Assembly: GCF_002197845.1 (NCBI RefSeq) | Contig: NZ_NIDE01000003.1 | Location: 186,001-250,000 of the forward strand | Direction of reading: 5' to 3' | Source of the DNA: Fimbriiglobus ruber | GTDB taxonomy: Bacteria; Planctomycetota; Planctomycetia; Gemmatales; Gemmataceae | DNA: 64,000 nt | In this document: in pieces, positions 20,056 through 28,716 of the stretch | Numbering within the stretch: position 1 is the stretch's first letter | Layout: each line of letters opens with the position of its first letter | Notes under the pieces: generated by a model | Told to the model about the DNA's origin: nothing | The model's database searches: none | What the model saw: only the letters and a program-made list of their open reading frames with translations | Program-made: the position numbers and the translations under genes

Positions 20056-22930
20056 GATCCGGCCGACCGGCCGCGATGGCGAGCGCGAGCGGGCGTGCGA
20101 CGAGTTCGACCTACTCACCCACTCGGCCCGCGGGGCGGACGTGGTCGTCGGCTCGGCCCGCGGGTTCCTGCTCGAAGGGCCGCTCGACGGCGCGGACGTA
20201 GCCCGGCTGTGTACCGCCTTACTAGTCGATCCACTGGTCGAGACGGTGGCCGTCCGCGAGGTCGGGATGGCGGCCGGTTCGCACGTCCACACCGTCCTGC
20301 TCAAGCCGGGCGTCATGGACCCAGTTTCCGAGAGCGTGAAGAAAGCCGCGGCGGACGTCGGCGCACAAGTCGACGAGGTTCGCACGTTCCGCCGCTACTT
20401 CGGCAAAGCGGATACGCCTGCGGCCGATCACGAACTGATGTTCCGTAAAGTGCTGGCGAACGACGCGATCGAACAAGTGGTAGCCGGTTCGCTCCACGCC
20501 GATCACCTCGCCCTCGGTCGGCCGTATGAATTCCAACGGATGACTGTCCCGATTCGGGACTTGAGCGAGACTGCCCTTCTGACGCTGAGTAAGGACGGTC
20601 AACTCGCACTCACGCTGGACGAGATGCTCACGATCCAGGCGCACTTCCGCAAGCAAGACCGCGACCCGACCGACGTGGAACTGGAAACGATCGCCCAGAC
20701 GTGGTCCGAGCACTGCTCGCACAAGACTTTGAAAGGCGCCATCGAGTACACCGAAGTCACGGCCAAAGGACGGCAAACCCGACGGTACAAGAACCTGCTC
20801 AAAGAAACCGTCTTCGGGGCCACCCAGACGATCCGCCAAACGCTCGGGGCGGACGACTGGTGCGTGAGCGTCTTCGCGGACAACGCCGGCGTGGTCAAAT
20901 TCGACGACAAGTTCCACATCTGTTTCAAGGTCGAGACGCACAACCGCCCGTCCGCCATCGAGCCTTACGGCGGCTCGAACACCGGCATCGGCGGCGTGAT
21001 CCGGGACATCCTCGGCACCGGCCTGGCGGCCAAGCCGGTCTGCAACACCGACATCTTCTGCTTCGCACGCCCCGACTACCCGGCCGACCAACTCCCGCCC
21101 GGCGTCCTCCACCCGCGCCGCGTCGCCCACGGCGTCGTCGCCGGGGTTCGCGACTACGGCAACCGGATGGGTATCCCGACCGTCAACGGGGCGATCGTCT
21201 TCGACGACCGCTACCTGGCGAATCCACTCGTTTTCTGCGGAACGGTCGGTCTCCTCCCGATCGGCCTGGAGAACAAGAAGGTCGGCGCCGGCGACCTGAT
21301 CGTGGCGCTCGGCGGGCGGACCGGGCGGGACGGCATCCACGGGGCGACGTTCTCGTCCGAAGGGTTGACCGACGCCTCCGAGAAGGTGAGCGGCGGGGCA
21401 GTCCAGATCGGCAACGCGATCGCCGAGAAGAAGGTTCTCGACGTGATCCTACAGGCCCGCGATCGCGGCCTCTACACCGCCGTGACCGACTGCGGTGCGG
21501 GCGGTTTTAGCTCGGCAGTCGGCGAAATGGCGGCCGACCTCGGCGCCCACGTCGCGCTCGAAAAAGCCCCCCTGAAATACGACGGGCTGAGTTACACGGA
21601 CATCTGGATCAGCGAGTCGCAGGAGCGGATGGTCCTGTCCGTCCCGTCGGCCTCATGGCCCGAACTTCGGGCTCTCGCGAAGAGCGAGGGCGTCGAGGCC
21701 GCCGTCCTCGGGACGTTCGAGGAGACGAGCCGGCTCAAGCTGAGTTACCACGGTCAGCCCATCGCCGACCTGGACATGCACTTCCTGCACGACGGCCGGC
21801 CGGACATCTCCCGCGTAGCCGAGTGGCACGCCCCGTCCGTCGAGCCGACGAATACCAAAGCCCCGGCGATCAATCCGCAGGACGCCCTTCTGAAGATCCT
21901 CGGCGCGTATTCCGTCTGCTCGAAGGAATGGGTGATCCGACAGTACGATCACGAAGTTCAGGGCGGGAGCGTGGTCAAGCCGCTCGTCGGCGTCGTGAAC
22001 GACGGCCCGTCGGACGCGGCGGTCGTCATGCCGGTCCTCGGGTCGTGGGTCGGGGCGGCGATTGGTAATGGGATAAACCCGCGGTACGCCGACCTCGACC
22101 CCTACGCCGGTGCCGCGGCCGCCATCGACGAGGCGGTGCGAAACGTCGTGGCCGTCGGCGGCGATCCGCGTCGGACGGCGATCCTCGACAACTTCTGCTG
22201 GGGCAACGTGACTGACCCGCAGATGCTCGGGGCACTGGTCCGCACCGCGGAAGCGTGCCGCGATGTGGCCGTCGCGTATGGCACGCCGTTCATCAGCGGC
22301 AAGGACAGCCTGAATAACGAGTACAAGTCGCCGACGCAACGGATCGCGATCCCGCACACGCTGCTCATTTCCGCGCTCGCCCGAGTGCCGGACGTCCGCC
22401 AGTGCGTGACGATGGATCTGAAGGAATCCGGCAACGATCTTTACCTCGTGGGCACGACAAAGGACGAACTCGGCGGGTCGCACCTGAATCTGGTGGCGGG
22501 CCGTCTGGGGGGGATGCCGCCGACCCCGGACGTCAGCATCGCTCCCCAAGTTTTCGCGGCCGTCCATCGAGCGATCGCGGGCGGACTTGTCCGCGCGTGC
22601 CACGACTTGAGCGAAGGCGGCTTGGCCGTCGCGGCCGCGGAGATGGCGTTCGCGGGCGGGGTCGGCGCAGACATCAAGGCTCTGCCCGGGGTCGATGGGT
22701 TGAGCGACGAAGCCCGACTCTTCAGCGAATCAACGACCCGCTTCCTGATCGAAGCCAAGCCTGGGAGCGCCGCTCAACTGGCGAAAGAGTTTGCCGGCCT
22801 CCCCTTCACCAAGATCGGCGCCACGACCACCGAGCCCCGACTCCGCATCGCCGGTGCGAGCGGTGAGTGGTTGATCTGGGTCAAACTCGCGGACCTGAAA
22901 GAAGCGTGGCAAAAGCCGCTTCGCTGGTAA
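20039..22930 (+). CDS. purL: Phosphoribosylformylglycinamidine synthase, PurS-PurL fusion
   Basis: This enzyme of 963 residues converts FGAR to FGAM in purine synthesis, using ATP and ammonia. The first 200 residues or so contain PurS-like halves (MLWEVEIRPTGRDGERERAC and HVHTVLLKPGVMDPVSESV), normally a separate small protein. The rest is PurL: QTWSEHCSHKTLKG, FKVETHNRPSAIEPYGGSNT, IVALGGRTGRDGIHGATFSS, VTDCGAGGFSSAVGEMA and RACHDLSEGGLAVAAAEMAF. It lacks the C-terminal glutaminase of the large 1300-residue enzymes, so a separate PurQ must supply ammonia; none lies in the window. The start at 20039 lies inside tyrA (17-bp overlap). The downstream gap holds a large hairpin repeat. Confidence 0.93.
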   Translation: MLWEVEIRPTGRDGERERACDEFDLLTHSARGADVVVGSARGFLLEGPLDGADVARLCTALLVDPLVETVAVREVGMAAGSHVHTVLLKPGVMDPVSESVKKAAADVGAQVDEVRTFRRYFGKADTPAADHELMFRKVLANDAIEQVVAGSLHADHLALGRPYEFQRMTVPIRDLSETALLTLSKDGQLALTLDEMLTIQAHFRKQDRDPTDVELETIAQTWSEHCSHKTLKGAIEYTEVTAKGRQTRRYKNLLKETVFGATQTIRQTLGADDWCVSVFADNAGVVKFDDKFHICFKVETHNRPSAIEPYGGSNTGIGGVIRDILGTGLAAKPVCNTDIFCFARPDYPADQLPPGVLHPRRVAHGVVAGVRDYGNRMGIPTVNGAIVFDDRYLANPLVFCGTVGLLPIGLENKKVGAGDLIVALGGRTGRDGIHGATFSSEGLTDASEKVSGGAVQIGNAIAEKKVLDVILQARDRGLYTAVTDCGAGGFSSAVGEMAADLGAHVALEKAPLKYDGLSYTDIWISESQERMVLSVPSASWPELRALAKSEGVEAAVLGTFEETSRLKLSYHGQPIADLDMHFLHDGRPDISRVAEWHAPSVEPTNTKAPAINPQDALLKILGAYSVCSKEWVIRQYDHEVQGGSVVKPLVGVVNDGPSDAAVVMPVLGSWVGAAIGNGINPRYADLDPYAGAAAAIDEAVRNVVAVGGDPRRTAILDNFCWGNVTDPQMLGALVRTAEACRDVAVAYGTPFISGKDSLNNEYKSPTQRIAIPHTLLISALARVPDVRQCVTMDLKESGNDLYLVGTTKDELGGSHLNLVAGRLGGMPPTPDVSIAPQVFAAVHRAIAGGLVRACHDLSEGGLAVAAAEMAFAGGVGADIKALPGVDGLSDEARLFSESTTRFLIEAKPGSAAQLAKEFAGLPFTKIGATTTEPRLRIAGASGEWLIWVKLADLKEAWQKPLRW

Positions 22931-22939
22931 GAAAATCCA

Positions 22940-23029
22940 TTTCACCGCAGAGGGCGCAGAGAACGCTGAGAAGACAAAATACTAAATGTTTTTGTCTTCT
23001 CAGCGTTCTCTGCGCCCTCTGCGGTGAAA
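22940..23029. repeat. Perfect 40-bp inverted repeat (hairpin) of a dispersed repeat family
   Basis: The left arm 22940-22979 and right arm 22990-23029 are perfect reverse complements over 40 bp, with a 10-base loop. The arms begin TTTCACCGCAGAGGGCGCAG, a sequence type recognisable as a common intergenic repeat of environmental bacteria. It follows the purL stop by 9 bp and could act as a transcription terminator or mRNA 3' protector. Both strands give short cysteine-rich open frames here that are artefacts of the repeat. Confidence 0.92.
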
Positions 23030-23114
23030 ATGCTTTTCTGGATTTTTCTCGCGCTCTCCGGCACCACAAAAGGTGAAATAGGGTACTTCCCTACCCGGAT
23101 GAGTATCCCCTCTC

Positions 23115-24386
23115 ATGACGTCTCCTGCCTCTCGTCGCGAGTTCCTCGCGGCTTCCGCCAGCGCGGTCGCGCTGGCGACCGCCCCCGCTGTCCACGCCGC
23201 CGGGGACGACACGCTACGGATCGGCCTGATCGGATGTGGCGGCCGCGGCACCGGCGCGGCCGACCAGGCACTGCGCGCGGATAAGAAAGTTAAACTCGTC
23301 GCGATGGGCGACGCCTTCGAGGACCGCCTCAACGAGAGCTTGACCGGTCTTCGCAAAATCCCCGAGATCGCCGACAAAATCGCTGTCGCACCCGACCACT
23401 GTTTCACGGGATTCGACGCCTACAAGCACGTCATCGCTGCCAGTGACGTAGTGCTGCTGTGTACACCCCCGCACTTCCGTCCGCTGCACCTGAAGGCCGC
23501 GGTCGACGCCGGGAAGCACGTCTTCGCCGAGAAGCCCTGCGCGGTAGACGCCCCGGGTGTGAGGTCGGTGCTGGCGAGCTGCGCGGCGGCCAAGGCGAAA
23601 GGCGTGGCCGTCGTCTCCGGGCTCTGCCTGCGGTTCGACGCCGGGTTCCGCGAGACGGTCCGCCGGATTCACGACGGCGCGATCGGCGACGTGGTCATGC
23701 TGGAAGCCAACGACTACCGGAGCGGGCGGTGGGCAAAGCCGCGGCAGCCGGGCTGGACCGACATGCATTACCAGATGCGCAACTGGTACAACTTCACCTG
23801 GCTCTCCGGCGATTTCAACGTCGAGCAGCACGTCCACTTCCTCGATACCTGCGCGTGGGTGATGAAGGACGAATACCCAGTCCGCGCGATCGGGATGGGC
23901 GGCCGGGAGGTGCTGACCGGGCCGGAATATGGCAACATTTACGACCACTTCTCGGTCGTCTACGAGTACGCGAGCGGCGCCCGCCTCGTGAGCAACTGCC
24001 GGCAGCAGAAGGGCTGCGACAACGATCTGAGCGCGCACGCTCTCGGCAGCAAGGGCCGGGCTTCACTTTCCGAACGCAGAGGTGGGTGCGCGATCAAGGG
24101 CGCGACGAACTGGGGTTACGACGGCTCGGGTAACGCCATGTATCAGGCCGAACACGACGAGCTGTTTGCCAGCATCCGTGCCGGTACCCCGATCAACAAC
24201 GGCGAGTACATGGCCAAGAGTACGCTGCTCGCCATCATGGGCCGGATGGCCGCGTACACCGGCCGCCGGGTGACGTGGCAGCAGGCGATGAAGTCGGTCG
24301 AAGACCTGTCGCCGCCGAAATACGATTGGGACGTCAAACTACCCGACCCGCACCCCGCGGTGCCCGGGGTGACGAAGTTTGTGTGA
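23115..24386 (+). CDS. Gfo/Idh/MocA family oxidoreductase with Tat leader
   Basis: This is a 423-residue NAD(P)-dependent oxidoreductase, probably acting on a sugar or inositol-type substrate, exported folded with its cofactor through the Tat pathway. The twin-arginine leader is at the N-terminus (SRREFLAASASAVALATAP, then VHAA). The Rossmann motif is RIGLIGCGGRGTGAADQAL, and the family motif AEKPCAVDAPGV carries the conserved Lys of EKP. The second half (YQMRNWYNFTWLSGDFNVEQ, then HVHFLDTCAWVMKDEYP) is typical of planctomycete secreted members. The substrate is unknown. It converges on an MFS carrier gene only 21 bp away. Confidence 0.9.
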   Translation: MTSPASRREFLAASASAVALATAPAVHAAGDDTLRIGLIGCGGRGTGAADQALRADKKVKLVAMGDAFEDRLNESLTGLRKIPEIADKIAVAPDHCFTGFDAYKHVIAASDVVLLCTPPHFRPLHLKAAVDAGKHVFAEKPCAVDAPGVRSVLASCAAAKAKGVAVVSGLCLRFDAGFRETVRRIHDGAIGDVVMLEANDYRSGRWAKPRQPGWTDMHYQMRNWYNFTWLSGDFNVEQHVHFLDTCAWVMKDEYPVRAIGMGGREVLTGPEYGNIYDHFSVVYEYASGARLVSNCRQQKGCDNDLSAHALGSKGRASLSERRGGCAIKGATNWGYDGSGNAMYQAEHDELFASIRAGTPINNGEYMAKSTLLAIMGRMAAYTGRRVTWQQAMKSVEDLSPPKYDWDVKLPDPHPAVPGVTKFV

Positions 24387-24407
24387 ACCGACGGTGGGTC
24401 TGGGGCC

Positions 24408-26090
24408 TCAACTCGGAGTGCCGGCGTTCGTCTTGCCTGGGTCGCTTGTTTTGAACAGCGGTTCGGCCGCGTTCGCCATCACTCCGGTAATCGTGCAAAG
24501 AACGAACGCCCCGGCACCGGAGTACATCACGGCGTCCCACCCGCCCCGTTCGAAAACGAACTTGACCAGTAGTAACGAGAGGCCGGCGCCCAAGTTCCCC
24601 CACATGTTCGCCCACCCGATCACCGCCCCGACCTGCTTGCCACCGGTGTCCTGGGCGAACGCCCAGACGGCGGGGATGCCGAAATCCTGGAAAACGGCCA
24701 TGACCGTGAGTGCGGCCGTCACCAGCCAGGGGTCGGGCAGCCAGGGAATCGAAGCCATCATGACGACGCACGGAACTTTGGCCGCCCCCATTGTGAGCGC
24801 CCGGCCCCAGCGCGGGCCGTAAGATTGTGTGAGCCGATCGGTCACCCACCCGCCGGCGACGAGACTGAACGACGCGAAGAACAGCGGCAGCGTCGTCATC
24901 AGGCCACGGAGATCGACCGGCACGCCAAACCGCTCCTCAAGGAACCGCGGCATCAGGGTGATCAAGAAGACCCAGCCGGCGTTCCCGAACAGGTTGGTCG
25001 CCGAGAAGAGCCACTGGTTTCGGCTCCCCACGAGTTCGCGCCACGGGATGGCGTTCGTGCCGGCTTTCTGCTCGTTTTGTGATTGCCCCCGCTCGATCTC
25101 CTCGACCTCGGCCGCGTTCGCCCACGGGTGGAGCCGCGGCCAGTCGCGCGTGCATACCCAGAAGAATATGCCTACGACCAATCCGGCCACGCCGTACGTC
25201 ATCAACGACGGCCGCCACCCCGAGCCGTGGAGCTGTTTCACGACACCCGGGAACGCGCGGTCCACGGCGAGACGGTTGAGCCGTTCGCTCTCGGCCGGCG
25301 TTCGCTCGCCGGCCGGCTTCGCCAGAATCGCCCGACCGTCTCGGGCCAGATGGAGTTCGGACCAATCCAGACCAGGCAGAGCGTTCGGGTCGAGGATCAC
25401 GGCATTGAGCTTCGCGACCGCTTCTTCGACTTTGTCGGGAGCCTGGGTCGGTGCGACCGGCGCGTCGGCCACGGCCCGGCGAACGATTGTCTGCCACTCG
25501 GGATAGGGTTTGTCCGGAGGAGTCTCGACACTCCACAGGTCGGGTTTGAGTAGGTCGCCCGGGGTGACAGTCGCCGGTGTGCTGAGGGGAACGAACACGA
25601 CGATGAGGATGCCCGTGAGCCAGTTCGCGCCCGCCCCGCCGAACCGGCCTCCGAACGCGACGACCCCACTGGCGAGCCCCCGCGACCGATCCGGCACCCA
25701 TCGTTTCACGAGCAGCGCCGCCGTCGGGTATGCCCCGGCCTGCGACAACCCGAGCAGGAACCGTGCGGCGAACAGTGTGTAGAAATCTTGCGCGAGGGCG
25801 ATGAACACGCCGAACAGCGACCAGCCGAGCATGTACAGCGTCATCATCATCCGCGGGCCGAACCGCTGGGACAGCCACCCGGACGGCACCTGGCCCAGTG
25901 CGTACGCGATGAAGAAAGCCCCGAACGCGGCCTCCATCTCGCTCTTCCCGATCCGCAAATCTTCCCGGATGTACACTTCCGCGACGCCGACGCAAACGCG
26001 CTCCAGGTAGAGGAGAACGGCGGCCGACATGGCGACGAACACGATCAGGTAACGAACGTGGGACGGGCGAACCGTCGAAGTCGGATTCAT
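24408..26090 (-). CDS. MFS transporter (ACS-like) with a large periplasmic insert between TM5 and TM6
   Basis: This is a 560-residue inner-membrane carrier related to the anion:cation symporter group (hexuronate/glucarate-type), normally about 430 residues. N-half landmarks are AAVLLYLERVCVGVAEVYI, FIAYALGQVPSGWLSQRFGP and RFLLGLSQAGAYPTAALLVK. After TM5 (ANWLTGILIVVFVPL) there are about 120 extra hydrophilic residues (about 168-291) before WRPSLMTYGVAGLVVGIFFW (TM6). In MFS topology this loop faces the periplasm. The insert has no motif I recognise; it is charged and helix-rich (KVEEAVAKLNAVI, ERTPAESERLNRLAVDRAF). The substrate is probably an organic acid, not determinable here. It converges with the Gfo/Idh oxidoreductase. 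Confidence 0.85.
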   Translation of the reverse strand: MNPTSTVRPSHVRYLIVFVAMSAAVLLYLERVCVGVAEVYIREDLRIGKSEMEAAFGAFFIAYALGQVPSGWLSQRFGPRMMMTLYMLGWSLFGVFIALAQDFYTLFAARFLLGLSQAGAYPTAALLVKRWVPDRSRGLASGVVAFGGRFGGAGANWLTGILIVVFVPLSTPATVTPGDLLKPDLWSVETPPDKPYPEWQTIVRRAVADAPVAPTQAPDKVEEAVAKLNAVILDPNALPGLDWSELHLARDGRAILAKPAGERTPAESERLNRLAVDRAFPGVVKQLHGSGWRPSLMTYGVAGLVVGIFFWVCTRDWPRLHPWANAAEVEEIERGQSQNEQKAGTNAIPWRELVGSRNQWLFSATNLFGNAGWVFLITLMPRFLEERFGVPVDLRGLMTTLPLFFASFSLVAGGWVTDRLTQSYGPRWGRALTMGAAKVPCVVMMASIPWLPDPWLVTAALTVMAVFQDFGIPAVWAFAQDTGGKQVGAVIGWANMWGNLGAGLSLLLVKFVFERGGWDAVMYSGAGAFVLCTITGVMANAAEPLFKTSDPGKTNAGTPS

Positions 26091-26719
26091 TGAAGAGACC
26101 GGCGGGGATTAGAAAGTGCGGTAGGCAGAGGTGCTGCTATCGATACGCAAGGCCGGGCGTGCGGCAATGGTGCCCCGAGTCGCAGATGTCGTAACCCAGG
26201 TGCCGATGAAATCAGCGAGCCCGAAAAAGCACTATTCTCGGCCCTCAAAAAAGGAGGGTGTCGAGCCCAAACGGATCAGATTGCACCACAACTCCGTACA
26301 CCTTCTCGAAATAGGATCTCGTACTCATCGGTGATTGTGAGGCGTTTTGGTGCGTAATCAAGAAGACGGCAGTGGCGAAAGCGATCCAAGGTATGAAGCG
26401 ACACGGCGACCCTCTCGGCAGCATCGCACACGCCGTAACCGTTTATCATCGCGATCGTTATCGAAGTCTATGAGAAGTGACAGACTGTGGCAAATGAGGT
26501 GGTCCAGGGGCTTTGTCAAGGGTAATCCCGCTGCACAATCGGCCTTCTTCAGCTCCCGCGCGGCAAAACTGCGCAACTTGTCGTTTACATCACATGAGGA
26601 TTTGCGTGCGGCGCAAGCCTGTTCTAGTTTTCTGACAACAAAATCGCCCCTGACCATACTTCGGGTGTGGGGTTGCGATTGCGGTTCGCCCCCTCCTGCC
26701 TCGTAGCGGTACTCCTCCG
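26091..26719. other. Intergenic region of about 630 bp
   Basis: No gene, tRNA or clear promoter was recognised. It separates the divergent MFS carrier and the Ser/Thr kinase. A minor stem (CCCTC 26242-26246 with GAGGG 26254-26258) is present. Short open frames in it have no coding character. It is less GC-rich than its neighbours, so a decayed gene is possible but not visible. Confidence 0.45.
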
Positions 26720-28465
26720 ATGTCAGCCCCTGCTTCGGTCGAAGAACTATTTCAACTCGTCCGCAAGAGCGGGATGATCGACGACCAAAAATTGAATGCG
26801 TACCTCCAGCGCCGCCAAATCGGCCGGGGGCTATCGGACGACCCCAGAGAGGTCGCGGACGCGTTGGTTCAGGACGGCATCATCACGTATTTTCAGGCCG
26901 AGCAATTTCTTCTCGGGAAGTGGCGTGGCTTTACGATCGGCAAGTACAAGTTGTTGGAGCGGGTCGGGGTCGGCGGGATGGGGCAGGTGTTCCTGTGCGA
27001 ACACATGTTCATGAAGCGGCGGGTGGCCGTGAAGGTGCTCCCGCCGGCGAAGGCCGAGCAACCGGCCGCGCTCGGCCGCTTTTACCGCGAGGCCCGCGCC
27101 GCCGGGGTTCTCGAACACCCGAACATCGTCCGCACGCACGACATCGACCAGGACGGGAACCTGCACTTCATCGTAATGGAGTACGTCGACGGCTCGAATC
27201 TGCTCGACGTGGTCAAGAAGTTCGGCCCGCTCGACATCCGTCGGGCCGTCCACTACGCCCGCCAAATCGCCCTCGGCCTCGATTACGCCTTCCGCAACGG
27301 GATCATCCACCGGGACGTGAAGCCGGGGAACGTACTCATCGACCGGCACGGGACGGCCAAAGTTTTGGACATGGGGTTGGCCCGGTTTTACAAAGACCAG
27401 ACCGACATGCTGACGGTCAAATACGACGACAAGATCGTTCTCGGGACGGCCGACTACGTGGCCCCGGAACAGGTCGCGAACAGCCACGGGGTGGACATCC
27501 GGGCGGACATTTACGCACTGGGCGCGAGCTTCTACTTCCTGCTCGCCGGCCACCCGCCGTTCCCGTCCGGAACCGTCTCGCAGAAGTTGCTGTGGCACCG
27601 GACCAAAGACCCGACCCCGGTCCGAAACATTCGGCCCGAAGTGCCCGAGGGGTTGGCCGCCGTCGTGGCGAAGATGATGGCGAAGAACCCGGACCAGCGT
27701 TACCAAACGCCGGCCGAAGCTGCCGCCGCTCTCGAACAGTGGGCGTCGAACGACGTTCCGCTCCCGGCCCCCGAAGAGATGCCGGAGCTGAGCCCCGCCG
27801 CCTCCATCGGACTCCCGATTGGGGAGAACGAACCAGCTGCTCCTGCCACGGTTGACAGGCACCCAAATGAGCGGCCCGTCGCGGTGGGGGCCGCGGTCGG
27901 TGGCGGTTCGGAAAACGTACCGGGCGCGGATTTCATGCTGTCGGCGGCGCCGGCCGCGGGTCCGTTCGCGCCGCCGGTGGCCGGCCCGTTCGCACCGCCG
28001 CTTTCGCAGCTCCGCGAAAAATCCCGGTCGTCGGCCGTGACGACGACGCCGACGCGGGTGCCCTCATTGCCCCAGTCGGGTACGTGGCCGTCCGGCTCCC
28101 TACCGGTTCCCAACCGCCCGCGCAACCCGTTCGCGCCGCCCCAGGTCGACATCCAGACTAATAGCGAGGCGGCGCACGACGCGACGCCGGCCGACATGGG
28201 TCGTCGCCCGGACGTGCCCGTTTTCCTGACCGTACTGGGCGAGAAGACGACCCCCGGGGCCTCCAAACGAAATCTGTTATTGGTCTCGCTGATCGCCGCG
28301 TCGCTGTTACTCGCGGGCGTTCTGGTCGTCTGGAAACTCGCGCGGGCCGGCGACACGTCGGCGGCCCGCCCGGGCACCGAGCAAATCGAAGCGGCCCCAA
28401 CGGAGCCAGCCCCAGTCGAACCGGCCCCGTCTGCCAACAAGGAACGGCGCAACACGAAGAAATAA
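26720..28465 (+). CDS. Membrane-anchored Ser/Thr protein kinase (PknB-like)
   Basis: This 581-residue Hanks-type kinase starts with a planctomycete N-terminal helical domain (about residues 1-70). The kinase domain (about 75-340) has the glycine loop GVGGMGQV, Lys105 in RRVAVKVLPP, the catalytic loop IIHRDVKPGNVLI with Asp199, DMG in place of DFG (VLDMGLARF) and YVAPEQVA. A proline/alanine-rich linker follows, with a repeated GPFAPPVAGPFAPP stretch, then one transmembrane helix (about 528-548, NLLLVSLIAASLLLAGVLVV) and a short Pro/Glu-rich tail. The kinase is therefore cytoplasmic with a tiny external tail and no PASTA or sensor domain outside. The target is unknown. A strong hairpin terminator follows. 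Confidence 0.93.
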   Translation: MSAPASVEELFQLVRKSGMIDDQKLNAYLQRRQIGRGLSDDPREVADALVQDGIITYFQAEQFLLGKWRGFTIGKYKLLERVGVGGMGQVFLCEHMFMKRRVAVKVLPPAKAEQPAALGRFYREARAAGVLEHPNIVRTHDIDQDGNLHFIVMEYVDGSNLLDVVKKFGPLDIRRAVHYARQIALGLDYAFRNGIIHRDVKPGNVLIDRHGTAKVLDMGLARFYKDQTDMLTVKYDDKIVLGTADYVAPEQVANSHGVDIRADIYALGASFYFLLAGHPPFPSGTVSQKLLWHRTKDPTPVRNIRPEVPEGLAAVVAKMMAKNPDQRYQTPAEAAAALEQWASNDVPLPAPEEMPELSPAASIGLPIGENEPAAPATVDRHPNERPVAVGAAVGGGSENVPGADFMLSAAPAAGPFAPPVAGPFAPPLSQLREKSRSSAVTTTPTRVPSLPQSGTWPSGSLPVPNRPRNPFAPPQVDIQTNSEAAHDATPADMGRRPDVPVFLTVLGEKTTPGASKRNLLLVSLIAASLLLAGVLVVWKLARAGDTSAARPGTEQIEAAPTEPAPVEPAPSANKERRNTKK

Positions 28466-28504
28466 GGCTACTCGGCGAGTCGGGTACTCGTCGACGCGAA
28501 CAGA

Positions 28505-28550
28505 GCCGGCGGCCGGGTGGGAGGTGTAGGACCTCCTCCCGACCGCCGGC
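28505..28550 (+). terminator. Rho-independent-like terminator after the Ser/Thr kinase
   Basis: GCCGGCGGCCGGGTGGGAGG (28505-28524) folds with the complementary stretch ending GACCGCCGGC (to 28550) around a short GTAGG loop, with a mismatch and a bulge. The T-rich TTGCGTTTCTTC follows. It lies 40 bp after the kinase stop codon. Confidence 0.7.
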
Positions 28551-28716
28551 TTGCGTTTCTTCACCGGTCGACCAGTTTCCGGCGTCCCCGATGTATCGGT
28601 CACGAACCTGTCCGCGGTCTGCCGTGTCTGTGTCGCCGTTCGATGAAAGGCGCGCGTTCGCGAGCGAGTACATTCAAATACGTGGCGATGTCAGCCGGCG
28701 AGATCTAAGGAGTGTC

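Noticed and set aside
22867-23076. Short cysteine-rich open frames on both strands over the hairpin
   Set aside because: They are symmetric translations of a perfect inverted repeat, and their sequences are the familiar spurious peptides such repeats produce.
26091-26719. Possible small RNA or decayed gene in the kinase upstream gap
   Set aside because: No stable structure or coding pattern could be seen by eye beyond a 5-bp stem.
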